A DNA stretch of 64,000 nucleotides, from positions 920,306-984,305 of the forward strand of contig JAEQBH010001143.1 of assembly GCA_016808115.1 (NCBI GenBank), in the 5' to 3' direction. The stretch is from Tetrastigma voinierianum (Eukaryota; Streptophyta; Magnoliopsida; Vitales; Vitaceae). The notes beneath the pieces were generated by a model. That model was given only the letters and a program-made list of their open reading frames with translations, had not been told where the DNA came from and made no database searches. Both the position numbers and the translations under genes were made by a program. Shown here piece after piece: positions 21,465 through 33,779 of this stretch (position 1 is its first letter; the number at the start of each line of letters is the position of its first letter).

Positions 21465-24210
21465 TGTAACGTCCCAAAAATACCCTAGAATTTTAATAAT
21501 AATTTTAGTATATATTCTGGGTATGAATTGAGTCAAACTTGGGCTTTTTCGGGTAAATTGATAAATTGTGAAAAGGAAATTTAAAGTGAGGGCATATGAT
21601 TTAATATTATATGCTAAATTGAGAAATTGATTGAACCTAGAAATAAACCCAAGTGAAAAAGGGAAATGTGAATTGTAAAATAAGGACCACAAGGGTCAAA
21701 ATGATAGCTTAAAGTAACTAATGGGAAAATAAATGATAAATGATAGAGTAAAATAAAGAGTTAGAATGTCAAAAATGGAAAATTGGACTTATTGGGTGGC
21801 CAAACAAGGCCTTATGAGGAATAAGTGATTAAGACAAAAAAAAATGGAAAAATGAGAAGTTGGAATAGGGTGGAAGGCCAAACATGGCCTTACACTTAAG
21901 TGGACTTATAAAGACCAAAAATGTGGTCTCTAAGCTCATTTCTTTGAGCCATCACGTTTTTGGAGAAGAGGATAAGAGAGAAAGGGGAGAAGGAGCTAGG
22001 GTTCCAAAAGATCAAGCTTTGGTATGACCCTTTCCCCATTTATTGCCCCTAAGAGGCCAAACAACATACAAGAAGAGATTTGAAGAGGTTCAAGGTAAGA
22101 AAAATCAAAACTAACCTCATATTTTGATTTGGAATTTTGGGGGAAAAGCCCAACTTGAGGAAAATTTTCATTGATTCAAAACCACTTTTGGAGTTGTTTA
22201 AAGGGATTCCATGGTGGATTTTTGATATGGGGCGAATTGGAAGATTTGTGGAAGAAAATGAGAAAAATGCCAAAATCGAAATTTCTGGGGCAAAATCCCG
22301 TAGGGTATATTGAGTACGGGTTGAAGTGTACGATGCGAGAGTGCGGTAAGGTAACGTAATGTATCGTCTGGTCAAGGGTGTACCGGTATAGGTTGTTCCA
22401 GCAACCCCATTTTTTCATGTTTTTAATGACCGTTAAGTCCGTATTCGTATACGATGTCTAGGGACCCTAAGAAATGATTAATCTTCAATTAAGGTTAGAG
22501 CTAGGTGAAAATGTACCGTACCTCGCCGCACCGTGAGATTCGTCTTCAGCTTGGGACTTAATTATTAACCGAAGACTTTTAACAAAAATAAATTTGTAAT
22601 TCACTAAATTTGTTTAACAATTGTTTATCCACTAAGAGTGGCATGTGAATGTTATTGAATAGGGACGGGTGATGATCGCCTAACCTAGGACCGAGATCGA
22701 AGAGAAGGAAGCTAGATTCGACAGCTGCGGTTTGTTCTCTGACTCTATTCTTATTTCAAGTATTTTGGTAGTTACCAAATGGCCCATGGAATAAATCACG
22801 TAGATTGAGGTATATCTTTGAAAAGATATCTGAGTGAATATGAAATTGAAATGTGATAGTGAAACCCGAGATAAATGTGAATGATGCCCGATGGGGCGAG
22901 ATTCATCAAACGGAATCCGTCATAAATGTGAATTAGTGATGTCGAATTAGCTGACGGGATGCACCCAGTGACATCAGGTCGAAGCGCCCGAAATTTTCAA
23001 TGTCCACTTGGCGGGATGCCTTGTCGACATCCGTCATGATGGCATATGGCATTGAAGAAATGTCCACTAGCGGGATGCACCAGTGATCCGTTATGATGGC
23101 GTATGACATTTAAGTGATACCACTGTCGCAAAGGATTTTTTGGAAATGTGGCGAATAGGAGGCGCTGACCTTAAGTTGCCGTGGCGGGATGCTTTGGCGA
23201 CGTGCCGTCATGATGGGAGGCAGAATAAGTGATACCGCGTGTCGGGATGCACCAAAGCGACATCGTCATGATGGGAGATCGAATTGTTAAATGTATAAGC
23301 ACATTGCAGAATGATAATAGGAGGTGGGATTTATCAAAGCGGAATCCGCCCGAAGTATGAATTGAATAGTCAAGGTGAAATAGCTAACATTGACAGTGTA
23401 ATGGGATTTTTATGTATACGTAAATCTCATGAATTGAATTGTGATTGAATTATTGCGTGCGAAATGCATGTTGTTATATGATAAATGACTTGAAAAGCAC
23501 AGCATGCGAGAATTGATTGGCATGAGTATATGTTGACACAATAGAGCATGGTTTGATGTTAAATGCATGTCAAAGTTAAATTTGAATATTGAAATAGAAC
23601 CACTAAGCATGAAAATGCTTAAGCATTATGAATTTTATCCTATGCGCGGTATCGGAGTAAGCAAAGAAAAAAGAAGGCCAAGATCGCCTTATTTGTGAGG
23701 AGTCATAGAGAGAGTACGGCGTATAAGTGTATACTCCGTAATTTGGATATCATCTCTTTTGAACAAGTGATATTTTGTAAACAAAAGGGTTAAACCCTTA
23801 AACTTGATTTTTGTATATCATTTTGAAAGGGCATAGAATGCCTTTGCTTTGTAAATGTATTTTGGTAATGTTTATGGGCCCTCTTAGGAATTGCTTTGAA
23901 TTTGTAAATGATTATGGACTTGCCCCAATGAAACCGCTTCCTTGACTAAAATGTAAATTTAATAAAACGTTTTGATAAGATAAATGAAAGCGTCGAGTAA
24001 AGCAGGGCTACGGTTCGGATCCACCGACCGGGTGAGCCGAGAGTTAGTCGTGACACTTTAGCGAAAATTTAATAACGAAAAATAAAGAAATAAGCGAGTC
24101 CACGGGTTTCGGTTTGGACTCGCCATTGGGTCGGGCCCCAGGCTCGGGGTGGCCTCAGATGCCCTCAACGGTCTCGAAACATATAAGCGTGACATCGTCC
24201 GCTAGATCTC
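21465..24210 (+). mobile_element. Solo LTR (chromovirus-like) in the PMD ORF
   Basis: A 2.75-kb non-coding block beginning TGTAACGTCCCAAAAATACC, the typical start of Tekay/Del-type LTRs. It is flanked by GATGC at 21460-21464 and 24211-24215. On both sides the PMD reading frame is recognisable and resumes at the duplication. The interior has repeated GGGATGC...GTGACATC..CGTCATGATGG units (about 22900-23340) and no gag or pol. The right end (...GCTAGATCTC) does not finish in CA, so it has lost or changed its terminus. Orientation is assumed from the TG start. Confidence 0.65.
22900..23350. repeat. Degenerate internal repeats of the solo LTR
   Basis: About six diverged copies of a GGCGGGATGC...GACATCCGTCATGATGGC-type unit, roughly 60-80 bp each. 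Confidence 0.55.
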
Positions 24211-24215
24211 GATGC

Positions 24216-24904
24216 GGCTAAGCGAGATATGCGGAAGTTGGTCGACCAACTGCTCCAGGCATATGGCTATATAAGACTACGCATTCGCAACGAAACGATA
24301 AACTTTTGTGAATATGAATTAAATTAGTATAGGTATGCTTTTACATATACCATTACACGATCAAGAATACGTGAATCTAATTGATCTCGATATAGGAGGA
24401 GAGTACAGGATGGGTTATGTGTCAAGGTACTCTGCCTACACTAATGGAAGGAATTTGGCTCTTGCTCGTGAGGAGCTTAACTAGTAATCCATGTTAGACG
24501 GCCTCGACTAGGTGTCTCCATCGATGACATCGAGCATCGAGCATCATCATCATGCTGTGAAGCGACTAGTGGTCAGTTTCTTTGTTGGTCGCCCAAATCG
24601 AGATTTACTTCCGTGAAGTCTCTCCCAAGACAAAGCTGAATATAAAATAAACATAAAGTAAGCAACCTAATGATGTGTTTGTGTATATATGAATGTGTAA
24701 TAAAATAAAGTCATTACATACACCTTATCGATTAATAATACAAGTTGCTAATACTTTAACGTCCTAATATCAAAATGGCTCAAGGCATAACTCGTGATAT
24801 GTATGTGCTAGTACTGCACCACCCCAACTATAAGTCACAGTATATGTCAAATCTCGTAGTAGTGGGAGAAAGCACATATAAACATGCACTCCTTTCTTAT
24901 CTGT
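24216..24904 (-). pseudogene. PMD ORF of the MULE, middle part
   Basis: From 24904 downward, GVHVYMCFLPLLRDL and YSWGGAVLAHTYHELC match the central PMD block. Then comes an intron-like gap with acceptor TTATATTCAG near 24640, LSWERLH (family W-E-R-L-H motif), a shifted GRP block and YRDQLDSRILDR. This part lies between element B (its break falls at the start of the VHLMYL-type motif) and the solo LTR. Multiple stops make it non-functional. Confidence 0.7.
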
Positions 24905-26114
24905 TGACGGGCTCAGAGGTTATGAAAAATAATATAAAATGTAGGCCTGCACGTGCAAGTATACACGTTGAGTTCACGTAATATAGTGGCTAGTCAAGTA
25001 TCGTTCCCACAAGGAGAAGTATGTTGAATACTAGAATCAACTTTAGAGTATTATTTGGATTTCAAACTTGAGTGAATTACTGCTACTATGATGACAATTT
25101 GATCATAAATGAGTTGTTAATTCAATTAATGAGGGCTAGGGTTTTGCCTCCCCTTGTCACGTTCAATGGGTTATAATCTATATAAAATTGGTTATTCGGT
25201 ATATTAATGGATTCATGTTGGCGGGTTGATCGTGCCTACGAGATATCCTTTCTCGAGGTATATTCGCCTATCTCGCGAGTAGGGTTTATCGCATCTCTAC
25301 ATCGACCAGCAATTCCGAGATGCCGTAGTTAAACCCTAATTGCACCACACTGAAACCGAATCTCTACTCTCGATTGGTAGGAGTGTCACTCTACACAGAT
25401 CCCAGGGAACTTCTTTATATATCACCCGATCTCAAATTCAGATAAGAGCATGTTGATATTGGCCCGAACACCACCATGTTGGTAATTAACAACCGAGAGA
25501 AGAAAATAGAGCGAGTTCGATATGAGATCATAGACCATATTGAATAAAAGCTGAATCAATGACTAATCCATATGAATATAACAAGAGTATCAGCAAAACC
25601 TAGAGATAAAACTAGAACATCGTATGATGAAAATTACAATCATTTTGTTTTCAGGGAAATCAATAGGAGTTCGAGAGAAAGAAAATACTGAGAAATAGAG
25701 ATTACACACGATCTCAGTCACCCTATGTAGAGTAGTCTTCTTTATTTGGATACTCACGCCTCCCTCTCCTGGCTCTCTTTTTTTTTTTTTAGTTTCTTTT
25801 GGTTATATCTAAATTCGTTGGATTGATATGGAGTTGGTGTTCCGAGAAACGTTGACATCTCTTGATGATATCTGGGATGATCTGCTTGTATTCATCTGAT
25901 GTTCAGTATGACCAGACGATTTGTTCTGCATGTTGTGCATGTTTCATGAAGTTTGACTCTTCGTTATCGAATGTCTCTTTGGATCTTGCATTTGTTGAAC
26001 TTACACGAGTTTTCCGTGTGGGTTTGTGAGCTGTTAAAACGTTAATTTGGGCTTATCATTAATTGCAAATCGATATTTGATCAGTGTTCAGTTAGTGAAT
26101 GTTGACGCCTCATC
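24905..26114 (-). repeat. Element B, 3' LTR
   Basis: It aligns well with 49401-50300 (for example CACGTAATATAGTGGCTAG and CTACGAGATATCC blocks). The U3 end (about 25840-26114) is strongly diverged; the right edge is inferred from a GCCTCATCGA end and from matching length. Confidence 0.7.
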
Positions 26115-26730
26115 GACTTGATTCTTGCATTACGTTTTCAAAAACGTTCTTATCTGTTTGTGAAATTCCTTGTGTTTTTCGAAGTATTACCTAGTGTTTA
26201 TGGGTGCAGTGTGGGATCTTGGAAAAGCTAAACATGAGAGTCTGATCTGATCTGGAAGCTTTTTGAGTGGGAGGCTTTGTGTGTATGTTACCAAAATCTC
26301 TGTGGGGTTCTTTGTTTAGGTGTTGTGGAAGGCTTTCTGGACTGCACTAAGAAAGGTCGAGTTGTCTTAGAAGCAGCTCTTTGGTTTTCATTGATGACAG
26401 CATTTTCCACCATAAGTCTATGTGTATTTGTTTCATGATCTCTAACACTTGCACCGGGACCACGGCACTTTGAGGCAAGTCCTCACTATTTGAAAGACTA
26501 ACCACCGAGGAAGGATAAGAGCACCCTTTTTATTAACACGCCTACCTGGCATGAAGAAACGATGAGTGCTGGGTTTTGCGGTATCCTTGCGAGGAGTTCA
26601 TTTAGTGACTCCCAGGTGGATTAGGGCTTTTGGGCATTTAGTTCCTGGGACTTTACCACTGAACTCAACCCAGAAACCAAAAGGCCTTGAGGCGTGCAAA
26701 GGGTCCATCCTACATCTCATGCTTGCTTGG
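26115..26730 (-). other. Element B 3' region, left of the element C insertion
   Basis: No ORF. The last 150 bp align with element A at about 3090-3240, and the alignment continues at 43657 on the other side of element C. Confidence 0.55.
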
Positions 26731-26919
26731 TGATGGGTCTTAGCTATCTATTTTTTTGTCCCATTTTCTGTCTTATTTTTAGTATATGTTAGGAATGTTT
26801 ATTATTGCCCAAATCATGGATTATTCACCAGCTTTGTGTTTTGCGAGGTTTTAATTCAAAAGGAGAAAATTTCGACCAAGAAGAAGAGAAAATGAGCAAT
26901 TGCAGCTCTGTGCGACCAG

Positions 26920-28210
26920 GAGTTTTGTGTGTCCGGCGATCCAAGCAAGTAGCTAAGGAAATCTGTCACGACAATATTTCCTGTTGCAACCTAAAATGTT
27001 TGGGAACCTTAGAAAAGGAGCTATGTCGCGGCAAGACGAGCGATGTCATTCTGAGAACATGGGAAGAATGTAACAAATCATGAGACAAAGAAAGATAATG
27101 TTGCGACAAGGTTTGTCAATTGGATGATAAAACCCGAAGGAGATACGTGTGACACTTAAGCTCTGTGGCGTGCGCTGGAAAGCCGAGAAGGAAGAAGCGA
27201 AGTATGTCACGACAAGATATCTTATGTCATGACGAAATTAAAAGCAATACGGGAAGAATCTTATTCTGAATCAGGTTTATGTTGCGACATAATGAAAAAT
27301 ATAGAGGGCATGATATTTGGAACGCCAAATCTTCTCACAATGCGTGACATTGATTATTGCAACTTGGAAAAGCCTGTTGAGACAAAACGAATACGTAGAA
27401 GAAAGACCTCTATGGTAGCGAGAGGCGAAAATCCTATGTCGCGACTAACTGTATGAAAGAAGTTATGTCCACGACAAGGTAATAGAAATCGCGACAACGA
27501 AGGCGGGGGACATGTTCAGACATGAAGAAGAGGGTACCACTGGAGTGAGATTAGTGACATGTGACATGAGGACTGAGTGAAAACGGGTTAGTTTGTGTTG
27601 GCTGAAGGGGGCTCATGATGATGTTTGGTGCTTTGAAAGGGGGCTTGAGTGGGCGGAGACGGGAGATCTATGAGGTGGCTGACAGAGGCTTTGAGCTGAA
27701 CATGTGGAGGAGTTCTAAAGAAGCTTTTGAAGGATCTTGACTGGGTTTTATGTGTGTAGGCGTAGAAGTTCACTGTGCAGAGAGGAGGAGGAAGAGAGGT
27801 GTTATTGGGCATGGCTCAAAATGGTTGGCTAAAGATGTGGTGGAATGCAAAAGTCTTGTCGCGACCTTGTAAAAACTAGTGTGATGAAATCTTGACAATA
27901 CAAAAACATTGTTTGCAAGCAGAACCAACAGAAATGTGTGTGACCTCAAGCGGGTCGCGACATCAATTTTGAAGAAGTACCAAAGAAACATAGTGCCAAA
28001 ACAATTGTTGTCATCACAACATAACTATTCCCGGTAATCATAAGATTATTAGCGACATAGAATGGGACGGAAGCAATGACCCTTGCAAAACGGTTTGTTG
28101 AGAGTCGAAAGAAAGATCTGTCACGACGGAGGAAAATCTATACGCTGTGAATCCGAGGAACGATACCGCTGAGAACAAGTATGACGGAATCTGCAATAAC
28201 ACCCGGCAAA
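26920..28210. repeat. TGTCGCGACA palindrome array, element C 5' LTR
   Basis: Dozens of intact and decayed copies (GTCGCGAC, GTTGCGAC, GTCACGAC, GTCATGAC). It begins about 190 nt after the LTR start, as in the other families here. Confidence 0.8.
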
Positions 28211-28329
28211 ACTTGCAATAATTAATTAAAACTCTATCATATTAACAAGGTGCGGTAGAATGCAATCAAGGCGAGTACACATGAGGATCCACGAAACGAC
28301 CCTCGAATTTAGGGCCCAAACTTTTGGGG

Positions 28330-28341
28330 CTCTATAAATAA
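28330..28341 (+). promoter_or_regulatory. TATA box of the element C 5' LTR
   Basis: CTCTATAAATAAAC, conserved at 42127-42138 in the 3' LTR (CTCTATAAATGAAA), downstream of the palindrome array. The likely U3/R border is about 30 bp further on. Confidence 0.6.
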
Positions 28342-28419
28342 ACAAATTGAGGAAAGCGAAGGCTGATCAATCGTGAAAAAAACGAGCACATTTGGGGGCG
28401 GGAACTCTTTGTATTATAT

Positions 28420-28456
28420 TTCTTTTCTTTTCTTTTCTTTTCTTTTCTTTTCTTCA
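28420..28456. repeat. (TTTTC)n microsatellite
   Basis: About seven TTTTC units just downstream of the predicted transcription start. The 3' LTR has only irregular T-rich sequence at the same place. Confidence 0.85.
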
Positions 28457-29876
28457 TAGTTAAATTTAGCGTGGATTTCAATTTGTTCTTGGACTTGAAA
28501 TAGTGAGTGCATTGAGAAGTTCAAGTTAAGATAAATTATTGGGGAGATTTGATTGCATTACTTGTTTGAATCTAATGAAGTCTAGATAAAAAGCTGGATT
28601 CATTTCTTTGATTAGTTACAATTACATTGGAAACACCTGATGGAAGTTTGGGTGTTCCACTTGTGATTAGGTTTTAATCCTGACTTCTTTTAGGAAAGAT
28701 CGATGTTAGTTATGATTAACTCTGCCAAAATTAAGAGATTCCCATGGATTGAAATTTTGGGATTTTATTTGAATGGTGTTGTTCATGAAGTGGTGTTCTC
28801 CAACGACCAGTAACTTATACCCGCATTTTAAGGGCCGTTATGCGGCTATGATTCCAAGGAGGCCCTATAAGTGACACAGGATGGAGGGACGTTTCCCTAA
28901 GAGCATGGATGCATTACTTAGGGGTATCACTAGCTAATATTGAAGAACTAATGAGCTGAAAGATTAGATAAAATCATCAAATTTACTCATGGTTTGAGAA
29001 TTAATCGAAGGGATCCTATCAATTTAATCAATTAGATATTTCTCCTTGGTGCTTGATGAATGATCTTGAGTCGGTGACCGGCTTGAATCTAATCAAGGAA
29101 AGGGTAACTCTTTGGAATCTCAAGGATGAGACATCATTCGTCTTTATAGAAATCTAGCAATGGCCATGTCTTGGGAAGCAAAGAAATCTGCCAGTCATAA
29201 GATATAGCTATGAAGTATTGTAAGAAAATACTGAATCCTTTATAAAGAAATTCGATCACAGTAATTTGGTTGAACCTGTATTTCATAAATGAACATGATT
29301 TTCTAATCAGTGAAATGTATGGTTAAGAGAGAAATCCAAACTATACTACCTTGCCTCTTTGACAAATTCAGATTCCAATTCATGATAGAATAGAATTAGA
29401 TTATGTTGTAGGAATTGATAATTTCACAGTAGTGAAATCCCAGTGTCTACTTCCAGTAATAATTTGGTTCAGTCCAGTTTAGGTCTAGGATTTAAAATTT
29501 TTCTTTTATTATAGATGTAGAAATTTAGTTAGTGGAATTCTTAGTTAGGTTACTGAAAATTTTATAAAATGAAAGTTCATATAGTGTGGAACTTGAGTAG
29601 TTGGGGTAGTTGAACTTTGAATTCTCTTTCTGTAGGAACGATATCCGGACTTATAGGTCCACTTTTATTACTTGCACGACCTGTGCACTTGCAGTATTAT
29701 GACTATACCAAATTTTTAATAAAATCATTGACAAAGCCATTTTTATTATGAGCATATAAGTTCTATTTTGGTCAACAAGTTTTTGATGCCTATACTAGGG
29801 GTTAGGTAATAGTCCTTTGGGAACAGTAGCGGAAATTTGATCTATACACACACCTTTTTTTGGGTCAACAAGTTTA

Positions 29877-29895
29877 TGGTGCCGTTGTCGGGGAT
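29877..29895 (+). other. Primer-binding site of element C (tRNA-Asp type)
   Basis: TGGTGCCGTTGTCGGGGAT differs at two positions from TGGCGCCGTTGCCGGGGAT, complementary to the 3' end of plant tRNA-Asp, the usual Athila primer. It lies about 14 bp inside the LTR edge. Confidence 0.8.
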
Positions 29896-30218
29896 CAAAG
29901 GAATTTAACAAACAATATTCTAACAAAAGAGAGAAATGCTAATTTGGACATTTATCTTTGTTTTACAAAAATTCAGAAAAATAACAAAAATAGTTTTAAC
30001 AGCTGTGGCTGAACAAGCTACTAAAATTTTTAGAAGCCTAAATAGATATATAATTTTTGATATCACTGACTCCATTTGATCTCCGTGTGTTTATACTTTC
30101 AGGAAGAATTTAAATGCATAGAAGATGAAGTAGATCATTTGTGCTTTTTAGACCACTTTGAGAATTGAGAGAACCCTGTAGAATCTAAGAAGAATCACCA
30201 GTCACGAGGGGCTCCATA

Positions 30219-31080
30219 GTGCGAATCAAAGAGAAAAGATTGCAGACTATTCCAGAAGAAGAAAAGGAAATAGAGAGAAATCAGAGGCCTAATACTATGA
30301 AGGACTTTTGGAGGCCTATTATCCAAGAGGAATACTCTGCAGTAAGACAACTTTCAATTGAAGTAAACAATTTTGAGCTGAAACCGGCATTGATTACTAT
30401 GGTGCAGCAACACCAGTTCACATATCACCCCTCTGAAGATCCCAATGAGCATATGGGAAGATTTATGAGGATGGCGACCTGATCAAAAATTTGAATGGGG
30501 TGAGACCAGAAGTAATCAAGCTACAACTCTTCCCCTTTTCATTGAGAGATGTGGCAGCAACATGGTTTGATTCATTGCCAGTGGGATTAGTGAACACTTG
30601 GGAAGAATTGGTGGAAGCTTATATGAGCATTTTTTTTCCTCCAGCTCTCATTGCTGAGAGAAGAGGAGAAATAATTGTCTTCAAGCAAGGGGAAGATGAG
30701 AGCCCCTACACTGCTTGGGAGATATTCAAAATATTGTTGAAAAGGTGTCCTATGCATGGAATAGATCTGACCACTCAGATGGATATTTTCTATCATGCTA
30801 TGAATTATGCCTCCAAGGGTATAATTGATGCATCTTGCTCTGGAGCTTTCAAAAGAAGAAATGCAGAGGAAGCATGACAACTGATTGAAGACCTTGCCAA
30901 ATGCAACTACAAGGCTCCATCTGAAGCTTCAAGGAGTAGCATTACGTTGAAAGGAAATGGTCTTATTAGGCTTGATAGAATGACAACCATAGAAGCAAAG
31001 CTGGATGCAGTGATGAACAAATTAGGAAACAGTGAAAGAAGAATGCACTACTTGCACATGGGAAGTGGGAGACGATAGAT
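30219..31080 (+). pseudogene. Gag of element C
   Basis: 30219-30480 encodes the N-terminal part (RPNTMKDFWRPIIQEE, QFTYHPSEDPNEHMGRF). After a shift, 30491-30877 encodes the core capsid region (LFPFSLRDVAATWFDSLP, WEELVEAYMSIFFPPAL, AWEIFKILLKRCPMHGI, QMDIFYHAMN). This is the Retrotrans_gag pattern of structural particle proteins. Remnants continue to about 31080 in a third frame. No CCHC knuckle was seen. The stop after MRMAT and the later TGA at 30877 block translation. Confidence 0.82.
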
Positions 31081-32082
31081 GAAAGAATTAGAAGAAGTGT
31101 TGAAATAATAGTTGGAGAAAGAGCCCTACCAAGTTGAAACCAAGTATATAAAGGAGCAAGAAGTTATCACTTCAAGCCTAACCCCCGACTTACTGACACA
31201 ACATACAGAGCGCAGGAACCATGAAAACTTTTCATATGGTGGAGGAACTTCGCTTGAGGGCCATAGACCTAGGCAGAATTACCCACGTGGCTTTTTTTTA
31301 TGCTCGACCTAGGTTCCAGAACAACAACGTGGGGACAATAGAGGAGATTATCAGGGTCAGAGAAGGACACAATCCTTTGAAGATCGGATGCTTCAAACAT
31401 GTCGAGAAAATAAAAAGTTTTGAATCTGCTATGAAAGAGTCCCCGACATGAAAACTTTCAAGCAAATACAAGTTGTGTTTCGGGGATAAGCTACAAATGC
31501 CTCTTTGAAGAATATGGAGATATATAGGGCAAGCGCCCAGTTTGTGCGAGAAAGAGCCCTAGGATTCATTTCCAAGTGACACCGGAAAGAATCCGAGGAC
31601 GTATGGCGGTAATTAAGAAGTGGCAGAGAGCTAGATGAAAGGAGAGGTGAAAAAAGAGATACCGAGGAAGAGAAACAAGCAGAAATAGGAGATGAACTTG
31701 AGCAGCACAGTTCAGGAACTACTGAGAAAAGAAAACAATAGAAATGCAGCCTAATCAATAGGGAAAGAAGGAAGAAGTTAAAGCCTCTGATCACCACAGT
31801 TTCCATTACCAGTATGAAAGTAAAGCTAGAGGAAGCGAGTTCTCTAGATTCTTAAACATGTTTAAGAGATATTAGAGATCAACATTCCTTTCTCGGAGGC
31901 ATTAACTTTCAGTGCCTCGGTATGCTCAAAACTTCATGAAGATATATTGAGCAAAAAGAGAAAGATGCGAGGAAGGGGATAGCCGAAGCGCGGCGACTTG
32001 CGATCGCATTGATTGAAGACCTTTACGGAGAAAGGTAGGATCGACCGACTTCACTATACCTTGCAAAATTGGGGATGCTGAT
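31081..32082 (+). other. Gag-protease linker of element C, degenerate
   Basis: Only short open stretches with glutamate/lysine-rich composition are seen; no domain was recognised. Confidence 0.4.
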
Positions 32083-32361
32083 ATGGGAAAAGCATTGTGT
32101 GATTTTGGAGCTAGCATCAACTTGATGCCTCTGTTTGTTGCTCAAAGATTAAGTTTGGGGGAGCTCACTCCCACAGCCATTACCCTGCAGATGGCAGACA
32201 GAACATTGGCTCATCCTGAGGGCATCCTTGAAGATTTTCTAATCAAAGTGGGGAAATTTGTCTTTCTAGTGGACTTTGTGGTCATTAATATGGAGGAAGA
32301 CAAACAAGTCCCACTGTTGTTAGGAAGACCATTCTTAGCAACGATTAGCGACATTGATTGA
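32083..32361 (+). pseudogene. Aspartic protease of element C
   Basis: The motif ALCDFGASINLMPL carries the catalytic aspartate (D-F-G in place of the usual D-L/S-G). It is followed by LQMADRTLAHPEGILEDFL, VINMEED and LLLGRPFLA, the flap and C-terminal GRPF block. The domain is open for 92 codons, close to full length. It stops at 32359 where the polyprotein should run on, so the frame to RT is broken. A spacer at 32532-32837 links it to RT in another frame. Confidence 0.85.
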
Positions 32362-32893
32362 TGTGAAAAAAGGGAGGCTGGCTCGGGGGTTGGAGATGAA
32401 GCCGGAGTGCATTTCAATCTACGATCACATTTTAGAAACAACTAAAACTTCGAGTGGTGCGATTGTGAAGTGTAGAAAAAAAATTCTGTTAGTTTTAGGC
32501 CCAGCCCTTTGCTTGTAATTTTCAGAATTCAATGAATGAGAATGAGGTGAATTTCCAGTATCTTGAGCATCTTAAAGTTGAATTTTTGAACTCCAATTTG
32601 AAATTAAAAGATTCAGTATTTAGTGTTGGAGAAAACAATGCAGAAAGGTCCAACAGTTATGAAGAAAAAGTTGTAGAAGAAAACAAAAGCTCAGAGGGTT
32701 TAATACTCCAAGGAGTACATAGAACATTTAAAGTATGCCTTCTTGCAACGAGAAAGGAAAGCCCGGTTATCATTTCGATTGGATTAACTAGAAATTTGGA
32801 AGGAAGCCAGCTTGTGGAGACTCTCGAGAAAATATAAAAAAAACAATAGCAGTACATAGAAGATTTGAAAGGAATGGAGTCCACTCAATCTAT

Positions 32894-33745
32894 ATGCAAA
32901 AGATCCTATTGGAGGAGAATGCTAGAACTTTTGTAGAACATCAGAGGAGGCTGAATCCAATAATGAAAGAAGTAGTCAGAAAAGAAGTGTTGAAATGGCT
33001 AAATGGAGGCTATATATATGCAATCTTAGACAGTCCTTGGGTGAGCCCAGTACATGTGGTTCCAAAGAAGGGAGGATTCACTGTGATCATAAATGAGAAG
33101 AATGAATTGATTCCTACAAGAACTGTGACAGGATGGAGAGTGTGTATAGACTACATGAAACTTAACATTGCTACCAGAAAGAACCATTATCCTTTACATT
33201 TCATTGACCAAATGTTGGACAGGTTAGCAAGGCACTTCCATTACTGTTTTCTTGATGGATATTCTGGTTATAACCAAATTGCAATAAGCCTGGGAGGATC
33301 GGGAAATCCAGCATGCATGTTCTTATGGCACCTTTGGCACTAGAAGGATGTCATTTGGATTATGTAATTCTCTGCCACCTTTTCAAAGATGTATGATGTC
33401 TATATTTTCTGACTTGATGGAAGAGGTTATGGAAATATTTATGGATGACTTCTCAGTATATGGATCTAGTTTTGAAGATTGTTTGAAAAACTTAGAAACA
33501 ATACTTCAGAGGTGCCAAGACAAAAATCTAGCTTTAAATTGGGAAAAATGACATTTCATGGTAACTGAAGGTATTGTTTTGGGGCATAAGATTTCAGCTG
33601 ATGGATTAGAAGTAGACTAAGTAAAGATTTTTGTGATAAAAACTATCATGTCACCTATAACAGTAAAGGGGATAAGAAGCTTCTTGGGACATGCTGGATT
33701 TTACAGAAGATTCATCAAAGATTTTTCAAAAATCTCCAAACCATT
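32894..33745 (+). pseudogene. Reverse transcriptase of element C
   Basis: 32894-33343 covers the fingers region (SPWVSPVHVVPKKGG, TGWRVCIDYMKLNIATRK, FLDGYSGYNQIAI). After a shift near 33300-33350, 33348-33551 covers MSFGLCNSLPPFQRCM and the catalytic FMDDFSVYG block (Y/F-x-D-D). Fragments to 33745 give GHAGFYRRFIKDFSKI. This enzyme would copy the element RNA into DNA inside the particle. It has the order and motifs of Athila RT. At least two stops and one shift inactivate it. Confidence 0.88.
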
Positions 33746-33779
33746 GTGTGGCTAGCACGGAAAGATGTAAAATTTGATG

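Larger units (their letters stand above)
26731..29862 (+). repeat. Element C, 5' LTR
   Basis: It matches 40596-43655 throughout. It contains a long U3 with many TGTCGCGACA variants (26920-28210), a TATA box (28330-28341), a (TTTTC)n run and an R-U5 part with GAACGATATCCGGACTTATA near 29637. A primer-binding-site-like sequence lies near its 3' end. Confidence 0.85.

Noticed and set aside
22049..22418. Minus-strand frames of 108 and 80 codons
   Set aside because: They lie inside the solo LTR, with no domain and no support from splice sites. The RRYI-like start resembles a PMD motif only by chance.
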